From Pseudomonadota bacterium (GTDB lineage: Bacteria; Actinomycetota; Actinomycetes; Actinomycetales; Cellulomonadaceae), in the NCBI GenBank assembly GCA_021833345.1, contig JAKBFW010000010.1:1-33886 (forward strand): a stretch of 33,886 nucleotides of DNA, written 5' to 3'. Below are positions 1 to 8,429 of this stretch, one piece after another; the stretch's first letter is position 1, and the number at the start of each line of letters is the position of its first letter. The translations under genes and the position numbers were made by a program. The notes under the pieces were generated by a model. The model did not search any database. It had not been told where the DNA came from and worked only from the letters and a program-made list of their open reading frames with translations.

Positions 1-895
1 CGGTGTACCCGGTGTAGACCGGCCACAGCTCGTTGTACAGGTTGAAGACCGGCTCGATCGAGATGAGGTCCTGGTTCGCCTCGAAGTACGAGTCGAGCGT
101 GCCGACGTCCCGCCAGTAGTCCCGGTCCCGTGTCGTCGAGCCTGCGACGTCGTTGTCGATGAAGTCGTAGACACCGGCCATGCCCCTGGCCACGAACGCA
201 GGGACGAGGTCGCCGCCCATGTCGTGACGCGATGTCGGGTTCTCCGCGTCCTCGGTCACCGCACGGATCAGGGCGTCGGCGTTGATGACGTAGTTGCCCA
301 TCGACGCGAGGATCTCGCCGGGGGAGTCCGCGAGACCGATCGGGTCGCTGGGCTTCTCGCGGAACGCGGAGATGCGACCCGGGTGCGCCGGGTCGGTCTC
401 GATGACGCCGAACTGGTCCGCCATCTCGATCGGTTGGCGGATCCCCGCGACGGTCATCTCGGCGCCGGAGGCGATGTGATGGTCCACCATCTGGGAGAAG
501 TCCATGCGGTACACGTGGTCCGCGCCGACCACGACGACGATGTCGGGCCGCTCGTCCTCGATGATGTTCAGGCACTGGTAGATCGCGTCGGCGCTGCCGA
601 GGTACCAGTGCTTGCCGACCCGCTGCTGCGCGGGTACCGGCGCGACGTAGTTCCCGAGGAGTGTCGACATGCGCCACGTCTTGGCGACGTGGCGGTCGAG
701 GCTGTGCGACTTGTACTGGGTGAGCACGACGATCCGCAGGTATCGGGAGTTCACCAGGTTGGACAGGGCGAAGTCGACGAGGCGGTAGATGCCACCGAAC
801 GGCACGGCCGGCTTGGCCCGGTGCGCGGTCAGGGGCATGAGCCGCTTGCCTTCTCCACCTGCAAGGACGATTGCAAGAACTCGCGGCGCTGCCAT
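1..895 (-). CDS. glgC: Glucose-1-phosphate adenylyltransferase (ADP-glucose pyrophosphorylase), 3' end outside the window
   Basis: GlgC makes ADP-glucose from glucose-1-phosphate and ATP, the committed step of classical bacterial glycogen synthesis in the cytosol. Only about the first 298 residues are present. The reading starts [20 protein letters not shown], which contains the nucleotidyltransferase loop LAGGEGKRL. Further family blocks follow: [19 protein letters not shown], the [10 protein letters not shown] metal-binding region near residue 130, and [13 protein letters not shown] near residue 280. ATG at 895 fits the family N-terminus; an in-frame ATG at 907 would add four residues. The gene is divergent from glgA across about 100 bp, the usual actinobacterial layout. 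Family assignment is secure from the motifs; regulation is not visible. Confidence 0.96.
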   Translation of the reverse strand, partial: MAAPRVLAIVLAGGEGKRLMPLTAHRAKPAVPFGGIYRLVDFALSNLVNSRYLRIVVLTQYKSHSLDRHVAKTWRMSTLLGNYVAPVPAQQRVGKHWYLGSADAIYQCLNIIEDERPDIVVVVGADHVYRMDFSQMVDHHIASGAEMTVAGIRQPIEMADQFGVIETDPAHPGRISAFREKPSDPIGLADSPGEILASMGNYVINADALIRAVTEDAENPTSRHDMGGDLVPAFVARGMAGVYDFIDNDVAGSTTRDRDYWRDVGTLDSYFEANQDLISIEPVFNLYNELWPVYTGYT

Positions 896-1001
896 GGCCC
901 CGACCATAAGCCCCAGGCGGGCCGAGGGCGAGCGCCGGTGCCGGACGCGCTAGCGTGTCGCGCAAGGCGGCTCGTTCCGGGCCCGCGTCGGAAGGATGAC
1001 C

Positions 1002-2225
1002 GTGAGAGTCGACCTGCTCACCCGCGAGTACCCGCCGCACGTCTACGGCGGCGCAGGGGTTCATGTGGCCGAGCTCGCCGCGGTCCTCAGGAGGACGATC
1101 GACGTGCGCGTGCGGTGCTTCGACGGACCGCGCACGGAGGCCGACGTGACCGGCTACACGGTCCCGGCCGAGCTCGCCGGGGCGAACGCCGCCCTGGCGA
1201 CCTTCGGCATCGACCTCGCCATGGCGAACGCGGTGGGCGACGACGACGGGCGCGGCCCGGCCGACCTCGTGCACTCGCACACGTGGTACGCGAACCTCGC
1301 CGGGCACCTGGCGGGACTGCTGCACGGCATCCCGCACATCCTGTCGGCGCACTCGCTCGAGCCGTTGCGACCGTGGAAGGCCGAGCAGCTGGGTGGCGGC
1401 TACGCGCTGTCGAGCTGGGCCGAACGCACGGCCTACGAGGCGGCGGCCGGCATCATCGCGGTGAGCGCGGGCATGCGCGACGACATCCTGCGCTCGTACC
1501 CGGCCGTGGACCCGGCACGTGTCCACGTGGTGCACAACGGGATCGACCTCGCCGGCTGGGCGCGGCCGTCCGCTCCGGAGGACCGGGCCCGTGCGGACGC
1601 CGTCGTGCGCGGACTCGGCATCGATCCGGACCGACCGTCTGTCGTGTTCGTCGGGCGGATCACCCGGCAGAAGGGGTTGCCGTACCTCCTGCGCGCGGCC
1701 GAGCTGCTACCGCCTGAGGTCCAGCTCGTGCTGTGCGCCGGCGCGCCGGACACGCCGCAGATCGCGGCCGAGGTCGTGGGGCTCGTCGAGGCGCTCCGGA
1801 CCAAGCGGGACGGGGTGGTCTGGATCGAGCAGATGCTCGCGCGGCCCGAGCTCGTCGCGGTGCTCGCCAGCGGGACGGTGTTCGCCTGCCCGTCGGTCTA
1901 CGAACCGCTGGGGATCGTGAACCTCGAGGCGATGGCGGTGGGGCTGCCCGTGGTCGGGACGGCGACCGGGGGTATCCCCGAGGTCGTCGACGACGGGGTC
2001 ACCGGGACCCTGGTGCCGATCGAGCAGGTCACCGACGGCACCGGCACGCCGCTTCACCCCGAGCAGTTCGTCGCTGACCTCGCCGAGGCCCTGACGTCCC
2101 TGGCCACGGACCCGACCCGCGCCGCGACGATGGGGCGGGCCGCGCGGCGCCGGGTCGAGGACCACTTCGCCTGGGAGGCGATCGCCGAGCGCACGGTCGA
2201 GGTGTACCGCACCGTCCTCGGGTGA
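1002..2225 (+). CDS. glgA: Glycogen synthase, actinobacterial GT4 type
   Basis: This is a cytosolic retaining glycosyltransferase of family GT4 that uses the ADP-glucose made by the divergent glgC. In mycobacteria the orthologous enzyme is called GlgM and also makes maltose-1-phosphate, so the acceptor here is uncertain. The N-terminus MRVDLLTREYPPHVYGGAGV carries the glycine-rich donor-site segment. The C-terminal Rossmann domain begins near VVFVGRITRQKG, and the E-x7-E motif (EPLGIVNLE, E301 and E309) follows. I chose GTG at 1002 because the GGAAGG ribosome site (990-995) directly abuts the alternative ATG at 996, which adds two residues. Length of 407 residues is normal for this branch. 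Confidence 0.93.
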   Translation: MRVDLLTREYPPHVYGGAGVHVAELAAVLRRTIDVRVRCFDGPRTEADVTGYTVPAELAGANAALATFGIDLAMANAVGDDDGRGPADLVHSHTWYANLAGHLAGLLHGIPHILSAHSLEPLRPWKAEQLGGGYALSSWAERTAYEAAAGIIAVSAGMRDDILRSYPAVDPARVHVVHNGIDLAGWARPSAPEDRARADAVVRGLGIDPDRPSVVFVGRITRQKGLPYLLRAAELLPPEVQLVLCAGAPDTPQIAAEVVGLVEALRTKRDGVVWIEQMLARPELVAVLASGTVFACPSVYEPLGIVNLEAMAVGLPVVGTATGGIPEVVDDGVTGTLVPIEQVTDGTGTPLHPEQFVADLAEALTSLATDPTRAATMGRAARRRVEDHFAWEAIAERTVEVYRTVLG

Positions 2226-2231
2226 CCGGGC

Positions 2232-3020
2232 TCATGCACCGAGAAGCGAGGTCGACGCGGCCGCCAGCGCGTGCCTGGCGATCCGGTCGACCTCCCGGAG
2301 CGCCGTCGATCGCTGGTCCGCCTGCCAGAGGTTGACCGCGCCGCCGTCGTCCTCGGTCGCGAGCCGCACGATGGCCAGCAGTCGCGTCGCGGTGGCGATG
2401 ACGTTCGCGCGGCGCGCGTCGAGCGATGGCGGCGGCCCCCAACCGGCCGGGGTGGTCCGGCGCAGCCCGGCGATCGCCTCGGCCGCGTCGGGCCGCCAGC
2501 GGGCGACGTCGAGCGCCGCCAAGGCCTCGGTCGCCTGGAGGAGCCCGGTGCGCAGCCGTCGCTCCGCGTCCGCGAGCGAACCGACCTGGCCGAGGACCGC
2601 GGTACGCCAGGACGGGATGTCACGCACGTCCCAGCGGACGAGGTGGCCGGACTCGTAGACGCTCCCGAACCGCTCGACGGCGGGGACCGCGGCGAAGAAC
2701 CGCCCGTCGGTCTCGACCAGGACGCACTCGCCGGCCTCGACAGCCGCGGCGCTGACCGCCGCGGGCACCCCGGCGACGTCCCCCGGCACGGGGAGAAGCG
2801 CGGCGCACACGACCGGGTGCCGCGACCACGCGGACAGCGCGGCGCGCAACGAGATCTCCTCCTCGGCCCACCCGGCGACGGTGTGCGGTTCGTCGTCGAG
2901 CTGGATCGCGTTCAGGGCGCGGTCGAGAGGGATGCCAGCGGACGGCCGTGCGTCGAGCCAGACCGCGAGCAGGACCGATCGCGGGACGTCGTGGGCGGAG
3001 CCGGTCGTGCGCACCACCAC
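2232..3020 (-). CDS. Conserved hypothetical protein, function unknown
   Basis: I do not recognise a characterised domain in this 262-residue soluble protein. It has no signal peptide or membrane segment. An N-terminal half rich in short hydrophobic strands (SVLLAVWLDARPSAG, VLVETDGRFFAAVP) is followed by a helical, Arg/Ala-rich C-terminal half with WRPDAAEAIAGLRR. Codon use is strongly GC3-biased like the neighbours, so it is a real gene. It converges with glgA, leaving only 6 bp between stop codons. Three successive GTG codons (3020, 3017, 3014) could serve as start; a TAGGTT hexamer lies immediately upstream on the minus strand, so a leaderless start is possible. No Shine-Dalgarno sequence is visible. 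Confidence 0.8.
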   Translation of the reverse strand: MVVRTTGSAHDVPRSVLLAVWLDARPSAGIPLDRALNAIQLDDEPHTVAGWAEEEISLRAALSAWSRHPVVCAALLPVPGDVAGVPAAVSAAAVEAGECVLVETDGRFFAAVPAVERFGSVYESGHLVRWDVRDIPSWRTAVLGQVGSLADAERRLRTGLLQATEALAALDVARWRPDAAEAIAGLRRTTPAGWGPPPSLDARRANVIATATRLLAIVRLATEDDGGAVNLWQADQRSTALREVDRIARHALAAASTSLLGA

Positions 3021-3106
3021 AACCTACGACGCCCGAGGAGCCGGTCCTCGCCGTGTCCGTGGGGCGGCCAGGGTTCGTCCCCTGCGGACGGCTAAGGTCT
3101 GTGGTC

Positions 3107-3892
3107 ATGACCGACGTGCTCGACCTGCAGGGCGTGACCATCCGGCGAGGCGCGACGACGATCCTCGACGACGTGAGCTGGACCGTCCGCGAGGGGGAAC
3201 GCTGGGTCGTCCTCGGGCGCAACGGTGCGGGCAAGACGACGCTGCTCCAGGTCGCGTCGGGACGGATGCACCCGACGTCCGGCACCGCCGACCTGCTGGG
3301 TGAGCGCATGGGCCGTGTCGACGTCTTCGAGCTGCGACCGCGCATCGGGCTGGCGAGCGCCGCGCTCGCGGACCGGATCCCGCCGGGGGAGACGGTGCGA
3401 GACGTCGTGCTCACGGCTGCCTACGGCGTGACGGGTCGGTGGCGGGAGGCGTACGAGGAGGTCGACGAATCGAGGGCGGCGGACCTGCTCGCGCTGTTCG
3501 GCATCGATCACCTGTCCGCACGGACGTTCGGGACCTTGAGCGAGGGCGAGCGCAAGAGGGCGCAGATCGCGCGGTCGCTCATGACCGACCCCGAGCTGCT
3601 GCTGCTCGACGAGCCGGCGGCAGGCCTGGACCTGGGTGGACGCGAGGAGCTCGTCGCCGCGCTGAGCGAGCTCGCCGGCGACGTCCGGTCGCCCGTCCTC
3701 GGCCTCGTGACGCACCACGTGGAGGAGATCCCGCCCGGATTCACGCACGCCCTCCTGCTGCGCGGTGGAACGGTGCATGCATCCGGATCCCTCGAGGAGA
3801 CGCTGACGGCGGCGAACCTCTCCGGTGCGTTCGGGCTCGACCTCGTGGTCGAGCACCGTGACGGCCGGTGGTCCGCGCGGGCCGCGCTCTGA
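3107..3892 (+). CDS. ABC transporter ATP-binding protein (stand-alone ATPase)
   Basis: This 261-residue single ABC nucleotide-binding domain has all the hallmarks of an active ATPase. They are Walker A GRNGAGKTT (K43), signature LSEGERKRAQIARSL, Walker B LLLLDEPAAGLDL and switch histidine in LVTHHVEEIP. The signature reads LSEGE instead of LSGGQ, as in several soluble ABC subfamilies of the ModF/YlmA type. No permease gene is adjacent, so the partner membrane protein, if any, is unknown and the substrate cannot be named. The start ATG at 3107 is preceded by TAAGGT at 3093-3098, so translation may be leaderless or nearly so. The reading frame is open upstream to 2948 but that stretch overlaps the divergent gene. 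Confidence 0.9.
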   Translation: MTDVLDLQGVTIRRGATTILDDVSWTVREGERWVVLGRNGAGKTTLLQVASGRMHPTSGTADLLGERMGRVDVFELRPRIGLASAALADRIPPGETVRDVVLTAAYGVTGRWREAYEEVDESRAADLLALFGIDHLSARTFGTLSEGERKRAQIARSLMTDPELLLLDEPAAGLDLGGREELVAALSELAGDVRSPVLGLVTHHVEEIPPGFTHALLLRGGTVHASGSLEETLTAANLSGAFGLDLVVEHRDGRWSARAAL

Positions 3893-4047
3893 CCGACGGT
3901 CCGGCTCGCCGGCCGATCGGCGGGGACGACCACCGCGGTCGCGCACGAGATCTCGTGTCGCCGGGCAAAGAACACCTCTAGGATCGGTACAGGCGACATC
4001 GTCGTGCTCAGGCCGTCGATGTCCACGTGCACGGAGGAGGAGCCCCC

Positions 4048-4527
4048 ATGGAATGGCTGTGGTGGGTGGCAGCGGCGCTGGTCCTGGGCGTGGCTGAGAT
4101 GCTCTCGTTGAGCCTGTTCCTCCTGATGCTCGCCGGAGGCGCGCTCGCCGCCGGGGTCGCGAGCGCCCTCGGGGCGTCGCCGGCGGTCCAGTTCGTCATC
4201 GCACCGGTCGTCGCGCTCGCGCTCGTGGTCGGGCTGCGCCCATGGCTGCTTCGTCACCTGCGCGAGCGGGTCCCGCTTCCCGAGACGAACGCCGGGGCGC
4301 TGGTCGGCCGTGGGGCCGTCGTCGTCTCCGCCGTCAGCGACGTCGGCGGTCGGATCAAGCTGAACGGCGAGGTCTGGTCGGCGCGCGCCTCCACCGAGGG
4401 GCGCATCTACCCGACGGGTGCCGAGGTGATGGTCGAGCGGATCGAGGGCGCGACGGCGATCGTGCGCGACCAGAGCCCGACGGCCTCGTCTGCCACCGAG
4501 GACACCCGAGGCGCCGCTCCGCGATGA
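4048..4527 (+). CDS. NfeD-family membrane protein
   Basis: A 159-residue protein with two or three closely packed N-terminal transmembrane helices (MEWLWWVAAALVLGVAEM; FLLMLAGGALAAGVASAL; FVIAPVVALALVVGL). A soluble C-terminal OB-fold domain follows, containing GALVGRGAVVVSAVSDVGG and the typical GEVWSARA strand. This is the short NfeD architecture without the ClpP-like protease domain. NfeD proteins partner with SPFH proteins in membrane microdomains, and the next gene is an SPFH protein 69 bp downstream. The start ATG at 4048 has an excellent ribosome site GGAGGAGG (4033-4040). A TAGGAT hexamer at 3979-3984 is a plausible -10 for the pair. Confidence 0.92.
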   Translation: MEWLWWVAAALVLGVAEMLSLSLFLLMLAGGALAAGVASALGASPAVQFVIAPVVALALVVGLRPWLLRHLRERVPLPETNAGALVGRGAVVVSAVSDVGGRIKLNGEVWSARASTEGRIYPTGAEVMVERIEGATAIVRDQSPTASSATEDTRGAAPR

Positions 4528-4596
4528 GATCGTGTCCGGTGCCCGGTCGGGCACGGACGTCCACTGCGCCGGACCGGCGCCGGGAGAAGGAGAACC

Positions 4597-5829
4597 ATGA
4601 CCACGAACCTCGCGCCGCAGCAGGTCCTCGGACTGATCGTCCTGGTCCTTGCCGCGTTCTTCGTCGTGGTGACGTTGGTCCGTGCCGTGCGGATCGTGCC
4701 GCAGGCGACGGCACTGGTCATCGAGCGGCTGGGCCGGTACTCGCGGACCTTGGAGCCTGGCCTGCATCTGCTGATCCCGTTCGTCGACCGCATCCGTGCG
4801 GGTGTCGACCTGCGTGAGCAGGTCCAGTCGTTCCTGCCCCAGCCGGTCATCACGTCGGACAACCTCGTCGTGAGCATCGACACGGTGCTCTACTTCCAGG
4901 TCACCGATCCCAAGTCGGCGGTCTACGAGATCGCGAACTACATCATGGGCATCGAGCAGCTCACGGTGACGACGCTCCGCAACGTCATCGGCTCGATGGA
5001 CCTCGAGCAGACGTTGACCAGCCGTGACCAGATCAACGGCCAGCTGCGCGGCGTGCTCGACGAGGCGACCGGCCGCTGGGGCATCCGCGTCAACCGGGTC
5101 GAGCTCAAGTCGATCGACCCGCCGCAGAGCATCCAGGGCTCGATGGAGCAGCAGATGCGCGCCGAGCGTGACCGTCGTGCGGCGATCCTGACGGCCGAGG
5201 GTGTCAAGCAGTCCCAGATCCTGACCGCCGAGGGCGACAAGCAGGCCGCCATCCTGCGGGCCGAGGGCGCCGCGCAGGCGGCGATCCTCACGGCCGAGGG
5301 CGAGGCGCGGGCGATCCTCCGGGTCTTCGATGCCGTCCACGAGGGCGACGCCGACCCGAAGCTGCTCGCGTACCAGTACCTCCAGACGTTGCCGAAGCTC
5401 GCGTCGAGCCCGGCGAACAAGGTGTGGATCCTCCCCTCCGAGCTCACCGGGTCGCTCGGTCAGCTCGTCCGCGGCTTCGCCGGGGAGGGGTCGGGCCCGA
5501 TCGTCGAGACGGCGGCCGAGAGCGGGACGACCGCCGAACCCACCCGCGGTGAACGCCGGCGCCGCGTGTACGCCGGTGGCGACCTGCTGACGGCCTCGCT
5601 CCTGCTCGACCCGGCCGAGGCGCTCGCTCAGGCGCAGCGTGAGCTCAAGGCTGCCACCGACGACGCGACGAGCGCCGGGACGCTGAGCGGTCGGCCCTTC
5701 GACCGGTCCGTCGAGGCGGGCCAGGGGCCGGCGCACGCCGCCGCCCCGACGGCCGTGCCGGCGGCTCCGGCGGCTCCGGTGTCCCCGGCGGAGCCATCGG
5801 TGCCCGAGGGCGAGGGCGCCGCGGAGTAG
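4597..5829 (+). CDS. SPFH/Band 7 (stomatin/prohibitin-like) membrane-associated protein
   Basis: A 410-residue protein anchored by one N-terminal membrane helix (about residues 8-30). Next comes the SPFH core: ALVIERLGRYSRTLEPGLHLLIPFVDRI, RLEQ-type segments and SMDLEQTLTSRDQING. A long charged helix follows with tandem 11-residue units of the pattern AAILTAEGxKQ (about residues 197-245), the coiled-coil flotillin-like arm. The C-terminus is a low-complexity Ala/Pro tail. Known family members (QmcA and stomatin types) form large membrane rings that scaffold proteases and microdomains; the adjacent nfeD is the standard partner. AAGGAG at 4587-4592 sets the ATG start. Confidence 0.94.
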   Translation: MTTNLAPQQVLGLIVLVLAAFFVVVTLVRAVRIVPQATALVIERLGRYSRTLEPGLHLLIPFVDRIRAGVDLREQVQSFLPQPVITSDNLVVSIDTVLYFQVTDPKSAVYEIANYIMGIEQLTVTTLRNVIGSMDLEQTLTSRDQINGQLRGVLDEATGRWGIRVNRVELKSIDPPQSIQGSMEQQMRAERDRRAAILTAEGVKQSQILTAEGDKQAAILRAEGAAQAAILTAEGEARAILRVFDAVHEGDADPKLLAYQYLQTLPKLASSPANKVWILPSELTGSLGQLVRGFAGEGSGPIVETAAESGTTAEPTRGERRRRVYAGGDLLTASLLLDPAEALAQAQRELKAATDDATSAGTLSGRPFDRSVEAGQGPAHAAAPTAVPAAPAAPVSPAEPSVPEGEGAAE

Positions 5830-5888
5830 GGAGATGACCACGGCCCGGCGGCGACCGACGCGTCGCCGGGCACGCGGGGGTGGCCAAC

Positions 5889-5923
5889 TTGTGAGTGAGT
5901 GCTCACTCAGTTAGCCTGTCGGT
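5889..5923 (+). promoter_or_regulatory. TetR-type palindromic operator inside the promoter of the regulator/exporter operon
   Basis: A perfect inverted repeat TGAGTGAG-TG-CTCACTCA occupies 5892-5909. It lies between a candidate -35 TTGTGA (5889-5894) and -10 TAGCCT (5912-5917) spaced by 17 bp, so a bound repressor would block RNA polymerase. The GTG start codon of the TetR gene begins at 5924, about seven bases after the -10, which implies a leaderless transcript. The palindrome is directly visible; autoregulation by the adjacent TetR protein is inferred from position. Confidence 0.8.
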
Positions 5924-6592
5924 GTGACCACCACGGACGACGCGCCGATCTGCCCTCGCGGCAGGTCCGGTCGAGCCGCGCCGCTGACACCTGACGACCG
6001 ACGGGCGCAGATCCTCACCTCGGTCGTCCCGCTGATCCGCGAGCGTGGGGTCGACGTCAGCACCCGCGAGCTCGCCGACGCGGCGGGCGTCGCCGAGGGG
6101 ACGCTGTTCCGGGTGTTCCCGGACAAGACGGCGCTCCTCGTAGCCGCCGTCCGCCATGCCATCGAGCTCGCCACCGCGCCGGGACCCGGTCGTCGCGAGC
6201 TCCTCGAGATCGACCGCTCGCTCCCGCTCGAGGAGCGTCTGAGCCGGGTGATCGCGGTCAGCAACGCCCGCATGGGCGCGATCGTCGAGCTCATGGGCCT
6301 GATGCGCTCGATCGTCATGCGGCACCCCGAGCTGGCGGAGGGCGCGCCCGACCATGCGGCTCGCCATGCCCGGCTCCAGGAGGGCCACGCGTCCCTCGTC
6401 GAGACGATCACCGAGGTGATCGGGCCCGACCTGCCCCGGCTGCGAATTCCCGTGGACCGCGTCGTCGACCTGATGCAGACTCTCGTGGTGGCCGGGCAGC
6501 TCCCGTGGATCGGTTCCCACCCGCCGCTCGAACCGGCGGAGGTGGCGGCGGTGCTCGTCCGCGGCGTCCTCACGGATCGCGGCGCCCCATGA
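5924..6592 (+). CDS. TetR/AcrR family transcriptional regulator
   Basis: A 222-residue repressor with the N-terminal TetR helix-turn-helix. The recognition block runs through STRELADAAGVAEGTLFRVFPDKTALL (residues about 46-72) after the RRAQILTSVVPLIRERG helix. The remaining helices form the ligand-binding and dimerisation domain; the ligand cannot be read from sequence. It starts at GTG 5924 with no Shine-Dalgarno, fitting the leaderless promoter that carries its own palindromic operator. It is followed 103 bp downstream by two ABC exporter genes. The usual inference is that it represses itself and the exporter until a toxic compound binds. Confidence 0.93.
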   Translation: MTTTDDAPICPRGRSGRAAPLTPDDRRAQILTSVVPLIRERGVDVSTRELADAAGVAEGTLFRVFPDKTALLVAAVRHAIELATAPGPGRRELLEIDRSLPLEERLSRVIAVSNARMGAIVELMGLMRSIVMRHPELAEGAPDHAARHARLQEGHASLVETITEVIGPDLPRLRIPVDRVVDLMQTLVVAGQLPWIGSHPPLEPAEVAAVLVRGVLTDRGAP

Positions 6593-6695
6593 CTCTCCTG
6601 CACCTCCCGCACCTCCTGATGCGGTCGTCACCCCGATCGGCCTCGCGGCCGCACCCGTCTCCTCCCTCACCTCTCCGAACCCGGGAGCTCCGCCC

Positions 6696-8429
6696 ATGCT
6701 GATGCGACTGCTGCGGCAGTACCTCCGCCCCTACGTGCAGCCGATCGTGATCCTGCTCAGCCTTCAGCTCGTCCAGACGATCGCCACGCTGTACCTGCCG
6801 AGCCTCAACGCCGACATCATCGACAACGGCGTGATCTCCGGTGACACCGGCTACATCATGCGGACCGGCGCGGTCATGCTGGGGATCAGCCTGGTCCAGG
6901 TCATCTGCGCGATCGTGGCGGTGTACTACGGTGCCCGGACCGCGATGTCGTTCGGTCGTGACGTCCGCGAGGCGCTCTTCACGCACGTGCAGACGTTCTC
7001 CGCGCGCGAGGTCGGGCAGTTCGGCGCGCCGACCCTCATCACGCGCACGACGAACGACGTGCAGCAGGTCCAGATGGTCGTGCTGATGACCTTCACGATG
7101 ATGGTGATGGCTCCGATCATGCTGATCGGCGGCGTCATCATGGCGCTGCGCCAGGACGTGATGCTGTCCCGGCTGCTGCTCGTCGCCGTGCCGGTGCTCG
7201 GCGTCGTCGTCGGGCTGATCATCTCGCGGATGGTGCCGTACTTCCGATTGATGCAGAAGCGCATCGACACGATCAACCGGGTGCTGCGCGAGCAGATCTC
7301 GGGCATCCGGGTCGTGCGGGCGTTCGTCCGCGAGGGGCACGAGGCGCGCCGGTTCGCCACCGCGAACGAGGACCTGCGCTGGACCTCGCTGCGCGCGGGT
7401 CGGCTGATGGCGCTGATGTTCCCGGTCGTCATGCTCGTCATGAACGCCACGAGCGTGTCCGTGCTGTGGTTCGGCGCGGGACAGATCGACACCGGGAAGA
7501 TGCAGGTCGGCGCCCTGACCGCGTTCCTCAGCTACATCATGTACATCCTGATGGCGGTCATGATGTCGACGTTCATGCTGATCATGATCCCGCGAGCGGC
7601 CGTCGCGGCGGACCGCATCGGCGAGGTGCTCGACACCGACACCTCGGTGGTGCCACCGGTGCGACCCGTCCGACCGGCCGAGCGTCGCGGGGTCGTCGAG
7701 CTGCGCGGTGTCGGCTACCAGTACCCGGGTGCCGAGGCCTCCGTGCTCCAGGAGGTCTCGTTGGTCGCCGAGCCCGGACAGACGACGGCGATCATCGGGT
7801 CCACGGGGTCCGGCAAGACCACGCTGCTCGGGCTCGTGCCACGGCTGTTCGACGCGACGGCCGGCTCCGTCCTGATCGACGGGGTGGACGTCAAGGACAT
7901 CGACCCCGACGTGCTCTGGTCGATGATCGGCCTCGTCCCGCAGAAGCCGTACCTGTTCTCCGGGACCGTCGCGTCGAACCTGCGGTACGGCGACCAGGAC
8001 GCGACCGACGAGGACCTGTGGGACGCGCTGCGGATCGCGCAGGCGGAGGAGTTCGTCCGGGAGCGCGACGGCGAGCTCGAGTCCCCGATCGCCCAGGGCG
8101 GCACCGACGTCTCGGGCGGCCAACGACAACGACTGGCGATCGCGCGCGCCCTGGTGCGCAGGCCCCTGGTCTACCTGTTCGACGACTCGTTCTCGGCGCT
8201 CGACTACGCGACCGACGCCGCGCTGCGCGCCGCCCTCGTGCCGTCGACGCGTGAGGCCACCGTGATCGTGGTCGCGCAGCGTGTCGCGACGATCCGTGGC
8301 GCCGACCAGATCATCGTGCTCGACGAGGGGCGCGTCGTCGGTCGAGGCACCCACACCGAGCTGCTCGCCACGTGCGAGACCTACCAGGAGATCGTGTACT
8401 CCCAGCTGTCGGTCGAGGAGGCCGCATGA
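6696..8429 (+). CDS. ABC exporter half-transporter (membrane domain plus ATPase), degenerate-site subunit
   Basis: This 577-residue type IV ABC exporter subunit has an N-terminal six-helix membrane domain (about residues 1-300) and a C-terminal ATPase. It carries Walker A GSTGSGKTT (K374) and a canonical signature SGGQRQRLAIARAL (from S473). Its Walker B is LFDDSFSALD, with D497 where the catalytic glutamate normally sits. That substitution marks the inactive ATP site of heterodimeric exporters such as TM287/288 and BmrC/BmrD. The stop codon overlaps the start of the next gene (ATGA), so the two subunits are translationally coupled. The exported compound is probably a drug or lipid, but this is not determined by sequence. 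Confidence 0.95.
   Translation: MLMRLLRQYLRPYVQPIVILLSLQLVQTIATLYLPSLNADIIDNGVISGDTGYIMRTGAVMLGISLVQVICAIVAVYYGARTAMSFGRDVREALFTHVQTFSAREVGQFGAPTLITRTTNDVQQVQMVVLMTFTMMVMAPIMLIGGVIMALRQDVMLSRLLLVAVPVLGVVVGLIISRMVPYFRLMQKRIDTINRVLREQISGIRVVRAFVREGHEARRFATANEDLRWTSLRAGRLMALMFPVVMLVMNATSVSVLWFGAGQIDTGKMQVGALTAFLSYIMYILMAVMMSTFMLIMIPRAAVAADRIGEVLDTDTSVVPPVRPVRPAERRGVVELRGVGYQYPGAEASVLQEVSLVAEPGQTTAIIGSTGSGKTTLLGLVPRLFDATAGSVLIDGVDVKDIDPDVLWSMIGLVPQKPYLFSGTVASNLRYGDQDATDEDLWDALRIAQAEEFVRERDGELESPIAQGGTDVSGGQRQRLAIARALVRRPLVYLFDDSFSALDYATDAALRAALVPSTREATVIVVAQRVATIRGADQIIVLDEGRVVGRGTHTELLATCETYQEIVYSQLSVEEAA

Noticed and set aside
224-1717. Plus-strand open frame of 497 codons across glgC and glgA
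   Set aside because: It spans the divergent start region and both gene bodies in the wrong frames; glgC and glgA are unambiguous.
3508-5841. Long minus-strand open frame of 777 codons
   Set aside because: It runs antisense through the ABC ATPase, NfeD and SPFH genes and is rich in Arg, Asp, His and Gly, typical of a high-GC shadow frame.
6570-8354. Long minus-strand open frame of 594 codons
   Set aside because: Antisense to the first ABC exporter gene, with His/Asp/Arg-rich low-complexity translation and no domain.
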